64,000 bases of DNA from contig JAGMUV010000023.1 of NCBI GenBank assembly GCA_020744425.1, positions 868,001-932,000 of the forward strand. Direction: 5' to 3'. Source of the stretch: Dactylonectria macrodidyma (Eukaryota; Ascomycota; Sordariomycetes; Hypocreales; Nectriaceae). Position 1 is the first letter of the stretch; each line of letters starts with the position of its first letter. The notes under the pieces were generated by a model that did not search any database, was not told the DNA's origin, and saw nothing but the letters and a program-made list of their open reading frames with translations. The position numbers and the translations under genes are program-made. Positions 10,046 to 20,194 of this stretch are shown one piece after another.

Positions 10046-13000
10046 CTATGAGAAGATGCCACCTGGAACCTTCAATGTGTTTCGCGCTTCTTCCACTGCG
10101 CTCTTCAGCCGATCGAAAGGAAGTTCCCACTCTGTTTCTGGCACGACAATCCTGCAATCTTTCCCAGTCCCGTACCATACCAGGTGGTTTGAGAAGCTTC
10201 TTCGCAACCACATACCATAAACGGCTTGAAACGAAGAACTGTCCATCAATAGAAGAAAAGAAGTGAACCTCTCGGACGACAAGGTCGAAAGATGACGTAG
10301 GGCAAATGTTGAAGAGTCCTGGACGCCGATATCCGCATCCTGAATTGAGGACACGTAAGCCCGAAGAACATGTTCCGATTGTCTTGACTGTTCGGTCAAG
10401 ATATTTGCTGCTGATAACCTCATGCAACTATTAGCATCTGTTAATAAAGATTTTATCCAACACTGAATAACATCCTTCGACAGATCTGGCTGTATGCGTA
10501 AGACCGTTTCCACGAACTTTTTGGCCTCATCATCAGCATCCCCCGATAAAAATGCTGTCAGAGCCTGCGTAGCATCCTCTGGGAGGCCTGACCGTCTTCC
10601 CAATGCATATGCTGCATATTTCCAAGTGCCATTGTGTAGATAATGTAACAGAGATGTTACCAGAGCCTGCACAACATGCTCTGGTAGGTCCGATTGTTGT
10701 CCTAATGCAAGTGATGCACGTGACCGAGTGCCCTCTTCTGGATCATGTGACAGAGATGTTATCAGCGCGTGCATAGCATCCTCTGGGAGGTCTGATTGTT
10801 TTCCCAATGCAAGTGCTGCACTTGACCGAGTGCTCGCTTCTGGATCATGTAACAGAGATGTTACCAGAGCCTGCACAACATGCTCTGGTAGGTCCGATTG
10901 TTTTCCCAATGCAAGTGCTGCACGTGACCGAGTGCCCTCTTCTGGATCATGTGACAGAGATGTTACCAGAGCCTGCACAACATGCTCTGGTAGGTCCGAT
11001 TGTTTTCCCAATGCAAGTGCTGCACTTAACCGAGTGCTCGCTTCTGGATCATGTAACAGAGATGTTATCAGCGCGTGCATAGCATCCTCTGGGAGGTCCG
11101 ATTGTTGTCCTAATGCAAGTGCTGCACTTGATCGAGTGTCATTATCTGGATCATGTAACAAGGATGCTACCAGAACCTGACTAACATTCTCTGACAGGTC
11201 TTGAAAGCTGAGTGCATATGCCGCTGATAATCGGGTGTGAGCATTTGGATGCTTTGATAATGATGTTACTAGAGTCTGAAGAGCATTCTCTGATAGATTT
11301 GACCGTCGGCCTAGGGCTTGCGCTGCCAATAAACGAGTCTGGCCGTCTGGATGTTGTAAGGATGCTATTAGAGCTTGGATAGCATCATCTGGCAGAGTTG
11401 GCCGAGTACCTAAGACCCTTGCGACAAATGATTGACAGTCGCTCTCTGAATCGTTCAACAAGGCCACGAGAGCCAGAATAGCACCCTCGGAGAGGGTTGA
11501 TTGCCTGCACAAGGTCGCCGAGACAGAAGACCGTATGTCACTCCCTGGACTCTGTAAGAGGGCAATGAGGGCTAGAACAGACTCTTCTAGCAGATTAGAC
11601 TGAACTTCTAAGGCTTCTGCAGCAGCACCTCGAACGCGACCATCTGTATCCTGCAGTGAAGCTATCAGAGGCTTCAGAACGGACTCTGGTGGGTTTGGGT
11701 AGCTACGTAGGATTTCGGCCGCAAATAGCCGATTTTCAACATCTGCGTCTTGTAACATAGTCACAAGACCCTGGATATTCTGCTCTAAATTCATGCGCAC
11801 AACTGGGATTCCGCTTGGCTCTGAATCCCATGCGTCTGCGGCCATGAGAGTTTGAAGAGCCTCCACTGATAGTCTTGGCTGAACTCGTAAGACAGCTACT
11901 GCATAATTTCGATACGTAGTCTCTGGATCTTTGCATAAGGCCATAATAGCCTGAACAGTCTCCCCTGGTAAAGGCGACTGCTGGAGTAAAACAGTTACCG
12001 CAAAAGACCGAATCTCATTTTTTGAATGTTGGGATAAGGCCACCAAGGCATGAGTCACTTCCTCTGGTGGCGCCAAGTGATTGCGGAACGTCTCGACCGT
12101 CTTTTGTTTTGGCTGTACTAGAATCGTGCCTGTCGACCAAAAAACAACACAATTGACGACGGCTTGAGAAATACTTGGCCTTTTGACTAGTGACTGTAGA
12201 ACTTGTAGCTGTATGCTCTCGGTCTCCTCTCGTAGAACAGCTTCCACAATCAAGTCAGGGAATTCCATCTGGGCTGACAGTCGTGGGTAATATGGAAAAT
12301 GACGTTCCCTTCGAGTTACGCGTCCAAACTTGCATTCGAACAATAGCCAATCCTTCAACTGAGCCTCTAGGCTCTGCCGCAGTCCTACCCACTTAGAGGT
12401 TTCTTCTGGATGACCAGCTTCGTACAGGCAATGCATGATGAGCCGTTGATGTACTGGGCCAAATAGGTCGCGAGGTTGGCGCTCGATCGTTTGGAAGAAG
12501 CGACACAAGTGATCCTCGTCATAGTTGGCACCACCAAGCAAGCCAGCGACGAAACGCCAAAAAACATCGTATCGCGCATTGTACTTCTCACTTTGTAAGA
12601 ATTCCTCGGTGGTAGTCTTTTTGACAATGGTTCTCCCTTGTCGGGTGCCAAGCTTTAGAATTGCGAGTTTCTCCCCGGATGTCCACTGCTGCACAAAGTA
12701 TTGGGCAGCAAAGTACTCTTGGAAGGTCAGGTGCAAGAAGTGGTAATTGACGTTGGCCCATTCTGATGCGGCATTTGAAGTCCGCAGAAAAGAGAGGCGT
12801 GAGAGTGTCTTGTCAAGTAGGATACCCGGGGCTTTGAAATGGCGAAATGTAGTTCGTAGATGCTCGGACGTAAACTCAACCAAGTTGTTGTGTAGGCCCG
12901 TGAAACCAAGACCCTCAAGGAGGTATGTTTCACTCTTGACAAAGTCTTCGACATCTATCGTCTTCATGTGGAATCGCGAAATCGCCTCTCCGTCGTGTTT

Positions 13001-15064
13001 TTTCTCCAGACGCAAGATGTCTTTCTTCCACAATCGTTCCTCAATCGTCTTGTAGATGTCGGTCATCGTGTCCGGCGTGGTTCCATGGTCAAAGTCTTCC
13101 CAGGTGTAACAAAGGGCATCCAGTTGGATTGGTATCCGCACGAGTCCTTGTAAGAGCCAATGATGTCGAAGGAATTGCTGCACTTCACTGAATCGTGAAT
13201 TCATTTTGGGATCAGCCTTGAGATAGGCTTCAACTTGAGCTGGATAGAATCCAATAGTTTCCAATTCAAGATCGACATTTCGGACGCTGGCAGGAAGTAT
13301 AGCGTTTGGACGAGATGTAATGATGGCGTTTGGTTGATGCAGTAGGTCTTGAAGGAAATCGAACATCTCGCTCTCTCTGTTCATTAGCTCGGTCACTTCA
13401 TCCAAGCCATCAAGGATGAATAGAGTTCGTTCGCTCTTGGTATTATCCAACGTTCGCCATAGTCCGGCGGCGAGTCGGCGGCCCTTGTCGTATCCCTTCC
13501 CAGAGAAGTATTCATGGTAGAACATGTCTTCGTGGTTGTATCCCGGAGCTGATCTTCTTTTCAGGTTTCGCAGAGGCACCCAGAGCAAGCGGTCGAAGAG
13601 TTTTGTCCATGCGCCATAAAGAACCGTCTGCTTGCCATGCGTGAAGTCATGAACCATCTTTTTGCACAGTGTTGTCTTGCCAACTCCTGCCCGTCCCCGA
13701 ATTAGTATCCGTCGTGGATGAGCCATGCGATTATCGTGTTGACGTCGTTCATTGAATAGTGTTGACAGTTCGATCTGGGCCGTCTCTTTCTGTACCGCAA
13801 CTCTCTGACGGTTCAAGATGGAAAAGGGGGACGGAGTGTCTGCGTTTTTTGAGTCCTGTTTGACTTGTCCTTGCTGTTCCACTATGGCAAGATTGATGTA
13901 ACATTGATCCATTGGCAACAAATCTCCTGACAGCCGTTCAATCTTGAGTCTGTCAGCATTGTAGTGTTGATATCGTATCCAGGCGTCCGCGTCGACACTC
14001 TCCTGGTCATCTTTACACTCAGTGGCGTCAAACTTGTTGCTGATCAGCTGCCAGAGCTCATCAGTAGATGAAGAGCCCTCTTCTGCGCGTCGAAGTGCCC
14101 TCTTAAGCGTTGCAATAGGAATGGCTTCCCGAAAGGACGCACGTCTCTTCAAGCCGGATTTTGTCCCGCTTGAGCCAGTGCTACAGCCAATGTCAGACCC
14201 GGTTGTTTTGGGAACAGTCTCAACCAAAATGTCCAAGTTTCCCTCAGCCTCAGCCAACTTCATAGCACCAAGTAGCTTGTCGTTGTCGTCACCACCGCGG
14301 GCTGAGCCCTCCAGTCTGTTTTGCATGTACATCAGACAAAGTGAATACAGAAGAGATATGCCGTGGGACATGTCTATCACGATCTCATCCTGGCGATGGA
14401 GGCGACCAGAAGACTTTTTATACAACAACGAATGCGCGAATCGGTTGTAAAGGCTCTCCGAGATATCAGTGAGCTGAATTTCAAACATGACGCCACAGTA
14501 TCGAGACAGGGTGTCATGAGTTTCCATTCTTGCTGCCACGCGATGATTGCATGTCTTGTAGGCCCCAAACAATGGTTGCCAGATTTCACCGACTTTGCGG
14601 TCGGCGGAGAAGACATTAGGTTCTTTGAGCTGCTGAAATGTTTGCTTGATGAAGGCTGAAACGGCGTCAACATCTGACCGGAAGTCTACAACAATTCGAA
14701 TCCCCGCAAGATCGTGAATGTCGTCTAGAACATCTCGAAGGTTCTCATATTTCGCGCCGAGTTTCTTCATCCGGGCTGTCTCACGACGGTCAAAGGATTT
14801 CTCGATGGAATCGCAGGATTTAGCTCTGCCAGTAATATTGCAGGCCACGGCACTCTGGTGTAGCTTGGATTTGCAGAATTCGACCAGCTTGTGTACCATC
14901 GTCTCGTACTCGGACTCCAATATAGACCAGACATCTTGAACGAAGATATCTTTCAGGTTCGCGCCTTGAGGGGCTTCTCGAATTGTGCGTGTGATCGTTT
15001 CTTGAAGCGATGTGCTCGAAGTGTCGCTAGGACCCGTCGAGAGATTGACGACTTCTGATTCCAT
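10046..15064 (-). CDS. NLR-type STAND protein: RelA/SpoT-like domain, NACHT NTPase, HEAT repeats
   Basis: 1672 residues from ATG 15064, one uninterrupted exon. Residues ~45-225 look like a RelA/SpoT synthetase-type nucleotidyltransferase: GRAKSCDSIEK (79-89), DLAGIRIVVDF (118-128), FEIQL (194-198) and H..LLYK (211-216) occur in the family order. A linker with SGDLLPMDQCYINLAIVE (380-397) resembles that of other fungal NLRs. The NACHT domain has a Walker A GRAGVGKTT (457-465) and Walker B LFILDGLDEV (548-557). From about residue 950 to 1560 there are HEAT/PBS-lyase-like repeats of about 34 residues, serving as the sensor. By analogy with fungal NLRs, ligand binding by the repeats would trigger NTP-driven oligomerisation and activate the N-terminal domain. 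The product (alarmone, other pyrophosphorylated or modified nucleotide, or none) is unknown. Confidence 0.9.
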   Translation of the reverse strand: MESEVVNLSTGPSDTSSTSLQETITRTIREAPQGANLKDIFVQDVWSILESEYETMVHKLVEFCKSKLHQSAVACNITGRAKSCDSIEKSFDRRETARMKKLGAKYENLRDVLDDIHDLAGIRIVVDFRSDVDAVSAFIKQTFQQLKEPNVFSADRKVGEIWQPLFGAYKTCNHRVAARMETHDTLSRYCGVMFEIQLTDISESLYNRFAHSLLYKKSSGRLHRQDEIVIDMSHGISLLYSLCLMYMQNRLEGSARGGDDNDKLLGAMKLAEAEGNLDILVETVPKTTGSDIGCSTGSSGTKSGLKRRASFREAIPIATLKRALRRAEEGSSSTDELWQLISNKFDATECKDDQESVDADAWIRYQHYNADRLKIERLSGDLLPMDQCYINLAIVEQQGQVKQDSKNADTPSPFSILNRQRVAVQKETAQIELSTLFNERRQHDNRMAHPRRILIRGRAGVGKTTLCKKMVHDFTHGKQTVLYGAWTKLFDRLLWVPLRNLKRRSAPGYNHEDMFYHEYFSGKGYDKGRRLAAGLWRTLDNTKSERTLFILDGLDEVTELMNRESEMFDFLQDLLHQPNAIITSRPNAILPASVRNVDLELETIGFYPAQVEAYLKADPKMNSRFSEVQQFLRHHWLLQGLVRIPIQLDALCYTWEDFDHGTTPDTMTDIYKTIEERLWKKDILRLEKKHDGEAISRFHMKTIDVEDFVKSETYLLEGLGFTGLHNNLVEFTSEHLRTTFRHFKAPGILLDKTLSRLSFLRTSNAASEWANVNYHFLHLTFQEYFAAQYFVQQWTSGEKLAILKLGTRQGRTIVKKTTTEEFLQSEKYNARYDVFWRFVAGLLGGANYDEDHLCRFFQTIERQPRDLFGPVHQRLIMHCLYEAGHPEETSKWVGLRQSLEAQLKDWLLFECKFGRVTRRERHFPYYPRLSAQMEFPDLIVEAVLREETESIQLQVLQSLVKRPSISQAVVNCVVFWSTGTILVQPKQKTVETFRNHLAPPEEVTHALVALSQHSKNEIRSFAVTVLLQQSPLPGETVQAIMALCKDPETTYRNYAVAVLRVQPRLSVEALQTLMAADAWDSEPSGIPVVRMNLEQNIQGLVTMLQDADVENRLFAAEILRSYPNPPESVLKPLIASLQDTDGRVRGAAAEALEVQSNLLEESVLALIALLQSPGSDIRSSVSATLCRQSTLSEGAILALVALLNDSESDCQSFVARVLGTRPTLPDDAIQALIASLQHPDGQTRLLAAQALGRRSNLSENALQTLVTSLSKHPNAHTRLSAAYALSFQDLSENVSQVLVASLLHDPDNDTRSSAALALGQQSDLPEDAMHALITSLLHDPEASTRLSAALALGKQSDLPEHVVQALVTSLSHDPEEGTRSRAALALGKQSDLPEHVVQALVTSLLHDPEASTRSSAALALGKQSDLPEDAMHALITSLSHDPEEGTRSRASLALGQQSDLPEHVVQALVTSLLHYLHNGTWKYAAYALGRRSGLPEDATQALTAFLSGDADDEAKKFVETVLRIQPDLSKDVIQCWIKSLLTDANSCMRLSAANILTEQSRQSEHVLRAYVSSIQDADIGVQDSSTFALRHLSTLSSERFTSFLLLMDSSSFQAVYGMWLRRSFSNHLVWYGTGKDCRIVVPETEWELPFDRLKSAVEEARNTLKVPGGIFS
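10649..11158 (-). repeat. Tandem near-identical 102-bp HEAT units inside the NLR
   Basis: The word CAGAGATG on the plus strand recurs at 10649, 10751, 10853, 10955 and 11057 (a variant, CAAGGATG, at 11159), exactly 102 bp apart. Each unit encodes 34 residues, such as HDPEASTRSSAALALGKQSD followed by LPEHVVQALVTSLL. Five units are almost identical; the flanking ones are progressively diverged. Variation clusters at the HDP-E/D-xx-TRS positions and in an EHVVQ/EDAMH alternation. The frame is kept throughout. Confidence 0.95.
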
Positions 15065-15765
15065 GGCTTTCGGAATTCGATCCTACTAGAACGAATCTCG
15101 GGTTTGGGCGCAAAGGGCTTTACGGTCGCGAGGGTTGTGGGGATTGTTCGTGGTCTGTAGACGATCATAGATTGCCGTCGAGTACCATCTAACATGGCGC
15201 TGTTAGCACGGCGAAATTCTTATAATAGGTGTGTTAAAAAAGTCGTCGTAGAAATGCAAAACATACCGACAACGCCATAGGTCAAGCTCGAGTGGTGGTC
15301 GCGTTGAGACAGCTTTGGGCAGTTCGCTACTACGATTGTTGAGGGACTAAGAAGACGAAATGGGCGGCATCGCTGCCTGAATCTGACGAGGCTGGATGTC
15401 GGTCACATGATGGCCTTGAACGAGGCTGTTGGTTCTGAACGGATATCGGTGAAACGTCGAGCCGATACTAGCGAATCTTTGTTTAACCATAGGCTGGCAA
15501 AATATTTTTGCCATTTTTTCCTAAATATCAACTGGGACTTATTCTTCAAGCGGGCTCACTATGTTCCGCATACGCAAGCGATACTCCATGTGTGACACCA
15601 AGCAAACGTAGTAGATTTTCGATCTTCCCTCATCTATCCCATTTCTGAATACGTGTTTGGTATTTTCCGTACCAAGGTGAATAGTTAGATATGTACAGTT
15701 TCGAACACTGCCGACGTCAAGTCAACTAAATTGAGCGACCGGTAGCCGTAGTCGCCTCTCATCAG
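15065..15765. other. NLR promoter and 3' flank of the esterase gene
   Basis: No convincing gene. Short open frames upstream of the NLR ATG could be 5' UTR. No repeat was noticed. Confidence 0.5.
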
Positions 15766-16815
15766 CTACCAAGCAAACTTTCGGCTGTTGACTTCTGCCG
15801 CCACGTCGCTTGCTACAAGCCTTTCGATAGTAATGCCCGGATGATAATCATTGAACCATAACTGAAATCTTGTTAGCTGTTTGTTGCCTTGTGCTGAGTG
15901 GAGATACATACGCATGATAAGCCATCCTCGTTGTAACACGTTGCATTCGGCGCCCCGTATTTCGTGGGATTATTGATCGCTTTATTGAATGCGAGTGACG
16001 TGTCGACAATTTTACCTGTGATGTGGCGATTGCGCTTTTGGAAGGCCTTGAACCCAGCATACAACAGATTGTTGTAGAGCTTGATTGATGACACAAGACG
16101 AGCGCTCGAGTCAGCATCTTGCTGCAACATCAATGGCGTCAAGTTGGTTGCTAATGAAACAATTAGTCAACAATTTATGGTTTTACTGCCAAACTCGGGG
16201 TACTTACGAGGAACACTAAGCAGAACGAACTTCCGAATGCCAGCGTTGTAGACCTTTTGAAGCAATTCGAAATACCTCGCCACTGTCCTTGTCACGATAT
16301 CGTCTACGTTTTCCAGATAGAAAGAGTTTCCCACATCGTTAACACCCATCCAAACACCCACCAAGGCATTGGAGGTGGTCCAGGGTACGTTGTCTGACTG
16401 GTTGTGAATGAAGTCGAGGAAAATGTCGACTTGACCCTCCATCGAAATAACCGTGTCCGCATATGGTGGCACAATGTCGGAATCAACGGTCGCACCGCCA
16501 TATGCAAAGTTGTACGACAAGGTAAGGGAGCTGTTGAATTCTGCTGCTAAGCTTCCAACCCAGTTCACACCACCAGATGCCGTCCATCCTGGAAATGGCG
16601 GATTGCCAATTGGGTTTGCTGCAGATGGTGCTTCACCGTGTATATCGAACCATGTTTGGGAATACGAATCACCACTATTACGAGTCAGCTAGATTTAACG
16701 GTTTCTGGATGTGGACTGACAATGTGATCAGATATTTAGGAGCCGATGCACCCAAAACAGAGGACGTTTGCAAGAAGACCCCCGCCAGAGCTGTGAGGAA
16801 GGATTTTGGTGTCAT
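15766..16815 (-). CDS. Secreted SGNH/GDSL esterase, CE16 acetylesterase type
   Basis: Four exons on the minus strand: 16815-16721, 16674-16208, 16150-15912 and 15861-15766, giving 298 residues. All three introns (46, 57 and 50 bp) are GT...AG and keep frame. The protein starts with a signal peptide ([22 protein letters not shown]). The nucleophile block is [13 protein letters not shown] with Ser35, formed exactly across intron 1. [10 protein letters not shown] holds the oxyanion Asn of the G-x-N-D block. WFNDYHPG near the C-terminus supplies the catalytic His274. CE16 enzymes deacetylate the non-reducing ends of xylo- or other oligosaccharides released by hemicellulases. The residue three before His is Asn rather than the textbook Asp. 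The mannanase gene lies divergently about 820 bp away, which fits hemicellulose attack. Confidence 0.86.
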
Positions 16816-17635
16816 TTTGATGCACAGAGATGAGGATAAGGCACTACCAACTCGTATTCCATATCTGGGCGGTATAACGCCAAGCAAATGACAGAATGAT
16901 GAGAATTATATTCATTTCCACAGCTCCTGAAACCTAGTCGCCCCGGTCTACCTGCGAAGCCAGAACAACGGAGACACTCTCCGCAGCGATTTTGGGACTC
17001 GGACCGCTACTCCAGATGATGTTGGAGGACCAGGACCTGAGCGGTTAGAGCTGGGGTCTCGGCTATTGGAACGAGGGGCCTGATGCTGGGAAACTTTGTC
17101 GGCCCAGGAGGGGTAACCAAATGTCATCTAGAGTAGGTTGTGAGCCCGACGACGCGAAATAGGCTAAGCACGTTGCTGCGTCTTGGCCTGACTGCTCAGA
17201 TGATGATGTTGAAAGCTTGTTGATCAAGGATCGAACAGGTTCCGTCGCCTGTTTCGGGATTCTACCCCAACCACTCGCGGGGCACCTTGGCGTTAAACGC
17301 ACCCAATAAACAGATTGCAGGCTCGGTATTTCACCCCGCATCGGACTAAGGCATGGGATGATCTCGGTAGCGTCGGTCCGCGGCCCGTGTCATCGATGTC
17401 ACTCGCCCAACTGGTGGACCGATCGTTAATACGTGACGACGGGAGATGATGATCCGCATCCGCTTTGGGAACAGGAACGCCGGGCTGGGGAACCCTTGGC
17501 ACAACTTTGAATGAGACCCGGAAATTGCGACTGTCGTGAGAAGTCTATAAAGACAACCGAGAAGATGGGGTCGTAAAGAACACGAGTCCGCTTGCACACG
17601 GCATCACATGATTTGTGTATCATTTGTCTGACAAG
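16816..17635. other. Shared upstream region of esterase and mannanase
   Basis: A divergent intergenic region between the two hemicellulose genes. TATAAA at 17547-17552 lies 84 bp before the mannanase ATG, a plausible core promoter. CTGGGG at 17485-17490 fits the Cre1/CreA consensus SYGGRG, which would suit glucose repression, though such 6-mers occur often by chance. Confidence 0.4.
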
Positions 17636-18962
17636 ATGCAGCTGAGTCTTCGTTCACTCGTCTGTCTCTCCGTCCTCCTTTTAGGAGCGGAGGCATATCC
17701 CCAGCAGGCAAAGCCTAAAAGCTTTGTTACAGTCAAGGGTCAAAAGTTCCAATTGAACGGAAACGACTTTTATTTCGCTGGCTCCAATGCCTATTATCTT
17801 CCATTCCAAACCGTGCGTCATTGATGAGTCGCAACTTCGATATGAGGCTGACTGTGCATTAGACTCAAGATGATGTGGAGAAGGGTCTCAAGGCAGCTAA
17901 AAAGGCAGGACTAAACGTCTTCCGAACATGGGGTTTTAATGACCGAAATGCCACCACTGATCCCAATGGTCTTCCCAACTATGGAGGAGAGGGTGCCGGC
18001 GAGACTGGTGTTGTTTTCCAGACCTGGAAGGATGGCAAGTCCACGATTGACCTCTCGGGTTTCGACAAAGTAGTTGATGCGGCATCGAAAACTGGAATCA
18101 AGTTGATTGTTGCCCTGACCAACAATTGGGCTGATTATGGAGGCATGGATGTCTACACTGTCAATCTGGGCGGCAAGTACCACGACGACGTACGTTCTAC
18201 CTTTTGTGCCTGACAATTCACAGATACTAACCAACTCACTAGTTCTACCGACTCCCCAAGATCAAGAAGGCCTTCAAGCGCTACGTCAAGGCCATGGTCA
18301 CCCGCTACAAGTCCTCGTCAGCCATCATGGCCTGGGAGCTGGCCAACGAGCCTCGCTGCGGCGCCGACGGCGTCCGCAACCTCCCACGAAGCGAGAGCAA
18401 CTGCGACCCGGAACTGCTTTCTGACTGGATCAAGGAGATGAGCGCCTACGTCAAGAGCCTCGACCCGAACCATCTCGTCACTTGGGGTGGCGAGGGCGGC
18501 TTCAACCGCGACTCAGACGACTGGGCGTATAACGGCGCCGACGGCGGTGACTTTGACCACGAACTCAGCTTGCCCGACATTGATTTCGGCACGTTCCATT
18601 CGTACCCCGATTGGTGGAGCAAGACGGTTCCGTGGGCCAACCAGTGGATCAAAGACCACGCTGCGTCGGGCGTAAAGGCCAAGAAGCCAGTTGTTCACGA
18701 GGAGTACGGCTGGCTTACACCCGAGAAACGCCTCGAGTATCTCGGCACCGTCAAGAACGAAACCAGACTCGAGGTTATCGGAGAGTGGCAGCGGATCCAC
18801 GTGCAGAAGAAGATGCCAGGCATGTACTGGCAGTATGGCTATTCGGGCTACTCTTATGGACGAAACCACGACGACGGGTTCACCATCTACCTTGATGACG
18901 ACGAGGCAAAGGTGTTGGTGTATAAGCACGCCAGGGACATGAACCGCCTCAATAAGAAATAG
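17636..18962 (+). CDS. Secreted endo-1,4-beta-mannanase, GH5 subfamily 7
   Basis: Three exons, 17636-17812, 17863-18189 and 18243-18962, with introns of 50 and 53 bp, give 407 residues. The enzyme cleaves internal beta-1,4-mannosidic bonds in mannan and galactomannan. ATG 17636 gives a signal peptide ([20 protein letters not shown]). GH5 marks are RTWGFND (80-86), WELANEP with acid/base Glu204, the conserved H-x-Y in [10 protein letters not shown] and the nucleophile Glu322 in [16 protein letters not shown] is the late aromatic segment at the active site. The length is that of a single catalytic domain without a carbohydrate-binding module. It is divergent to the CE16 esterase and ends 25 bp before the stop codon of the convergent receptor gene. 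Every diagnostic residue is in place. Confidence 0.93.
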
Positions 18963-18987
18963 GTTCAATTAATGCCTTTTCTACTTT

Positions 18988-20194
18988 CTAGCAGTTAGTT
19001 GAGGCCGTCGTTGGTTCACACGACGAAGACTTTGCTTTGTTTCTTCTAAAATATGGTCGCAGACCTGGCAAGCTTGCTACTAGAACACCAATATTGCTAT
19101 CAAGAGCGCTCCATAATTCTATAAAAATAAGGTCAGATATCAAAATACATTTTACTTGGATTTTTGAGAATGAAACGTACCGTTTAGACTAAGAGAGAGT
19201 GTGTCATTTCTGACTGAGAGTTGGATCGTAATGAAGCGAACCAAGGAAAAGATGATGTCAATCATGCCAAGAGCGAAGGTACATATTACGCCTATCTTCA
19301 TGGCCTTTTCCAATTTGAGATCGGGCAAGATAAACCATGGGAGGATGAAGACTACTCTTGTTAGCATCTCAACTTTTCTGAACGAGATATCACATTTTGT
19401 CGTTTCACTCACCGAGCATGTCCGAGGAAAAGTGCATAGCCCAGGCGCCCTCAAACACCCGAATCATTTTCTCGCCCTCGCAATCCGCAGCAGGATCCTC
19501 TATCCTAAACAGAAATGTGAGCATAAGCCTCATCCCCATCGCACTGGCCTTATGTTTGACTTGGGGTAGATAGTACCAGTTATGTTCAATGGGCCTGCAT
19601 ATGCACAACTGCAACAGCAGAGTAGCCACGTAGCAGCAAACAGTGTAAACGATCGTCGCTCGAACGAAGATCTGCCGCTTTACCATGGATTCGGTAAAAA
19701 AACGCATGTATACTGATAAAAGGGAGCCTTTGGATAGGTAAAAAGTCGCAAAGTATGGAAAGTAGCTAATCCAGTATAGCTAAGAATTGTGAATCCGTTA
19801 GTTGTGTCCTCTTGACTGTAAGCGACCGATCTTGGCATCGCATCTCCCAGTTGCCATACCTTGAGGCTTAACTCTGCATCTTCAGGACTGCCGTTGAATC
19901 CTCGTAGTGTCGTCATAACTCCAGGCTCCAGAGCACCCAATTGCGCGAGCGCGATATCAAAGGAGGCATTGGCAGCTGCCATGATCCAAGCACCACAAAT
20001 GAGCCAATCGCTGGTCAATAATCGTCGCTTCTGTATCAACAGTCGAAGGTGGAGACGAGCCGAAATACTCAAGGCGGCTATGCCTAGGATGACCCATTCT
20101 GTGACCTGATGTGATATGTTAGAGTGCCGGAGTGTATGATTGGAGCGGAGGGCCGTACAAGAACTGGTACTGGTCCTGGGGCAGGGAAAGCCAT
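18988..20194 (-). CDS. PTH11/rhodopsin-type seven-helix membrane protein
   Basis: Six exons on the minus strand: 20194-20159, 20105-19860, 19779-19577, 19504-19413, 19351-19181 and 19118-18988. The introns are 53, 80, 72, 61 and 62 bp, and all joins are frame-consistent. The 292-residue protein begins MAFPAPGPVPVL. It contains helices around TEWVILGIAALSISARL, DWLICGAWIMAAANASFDIA, LYWISYFPYFATFYLSKGSL, VRATIVYTVCCYVATLLLQL, MLVFILPWFILPDLKLEKAM, IGVICTFALGMIDIIFSLV and LNELWSALDSNIGVLVASLP. The LYWISYFP.F, C.PIEHNW and LW...D.NIGV..A.LP segments are typical of the fungal rhodopsin-domain family that includes Pth11-like receptors. No CFEM domain is present. A role in surface or nutrient sensing is inferred from the family. 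The length is slightly short (many are 330-400) because the cytosolic tail is brief. Confidence 0.8.

Noticed and set aside
10649..11158. Regularly spaced repeats as a possible CRISPR-like array
   Set aside because: The whole 102-bp unit is conserved without unique spacers, and it encodes HEAT repeats in frame.
10728..11180. 150-codon plus-strand open frame with regular Cys and Ser
   Set aside because: It is antisense to the 102-bp HEAT repeats; periodic composition keeps the opposite strand open. It has no family and no start context.
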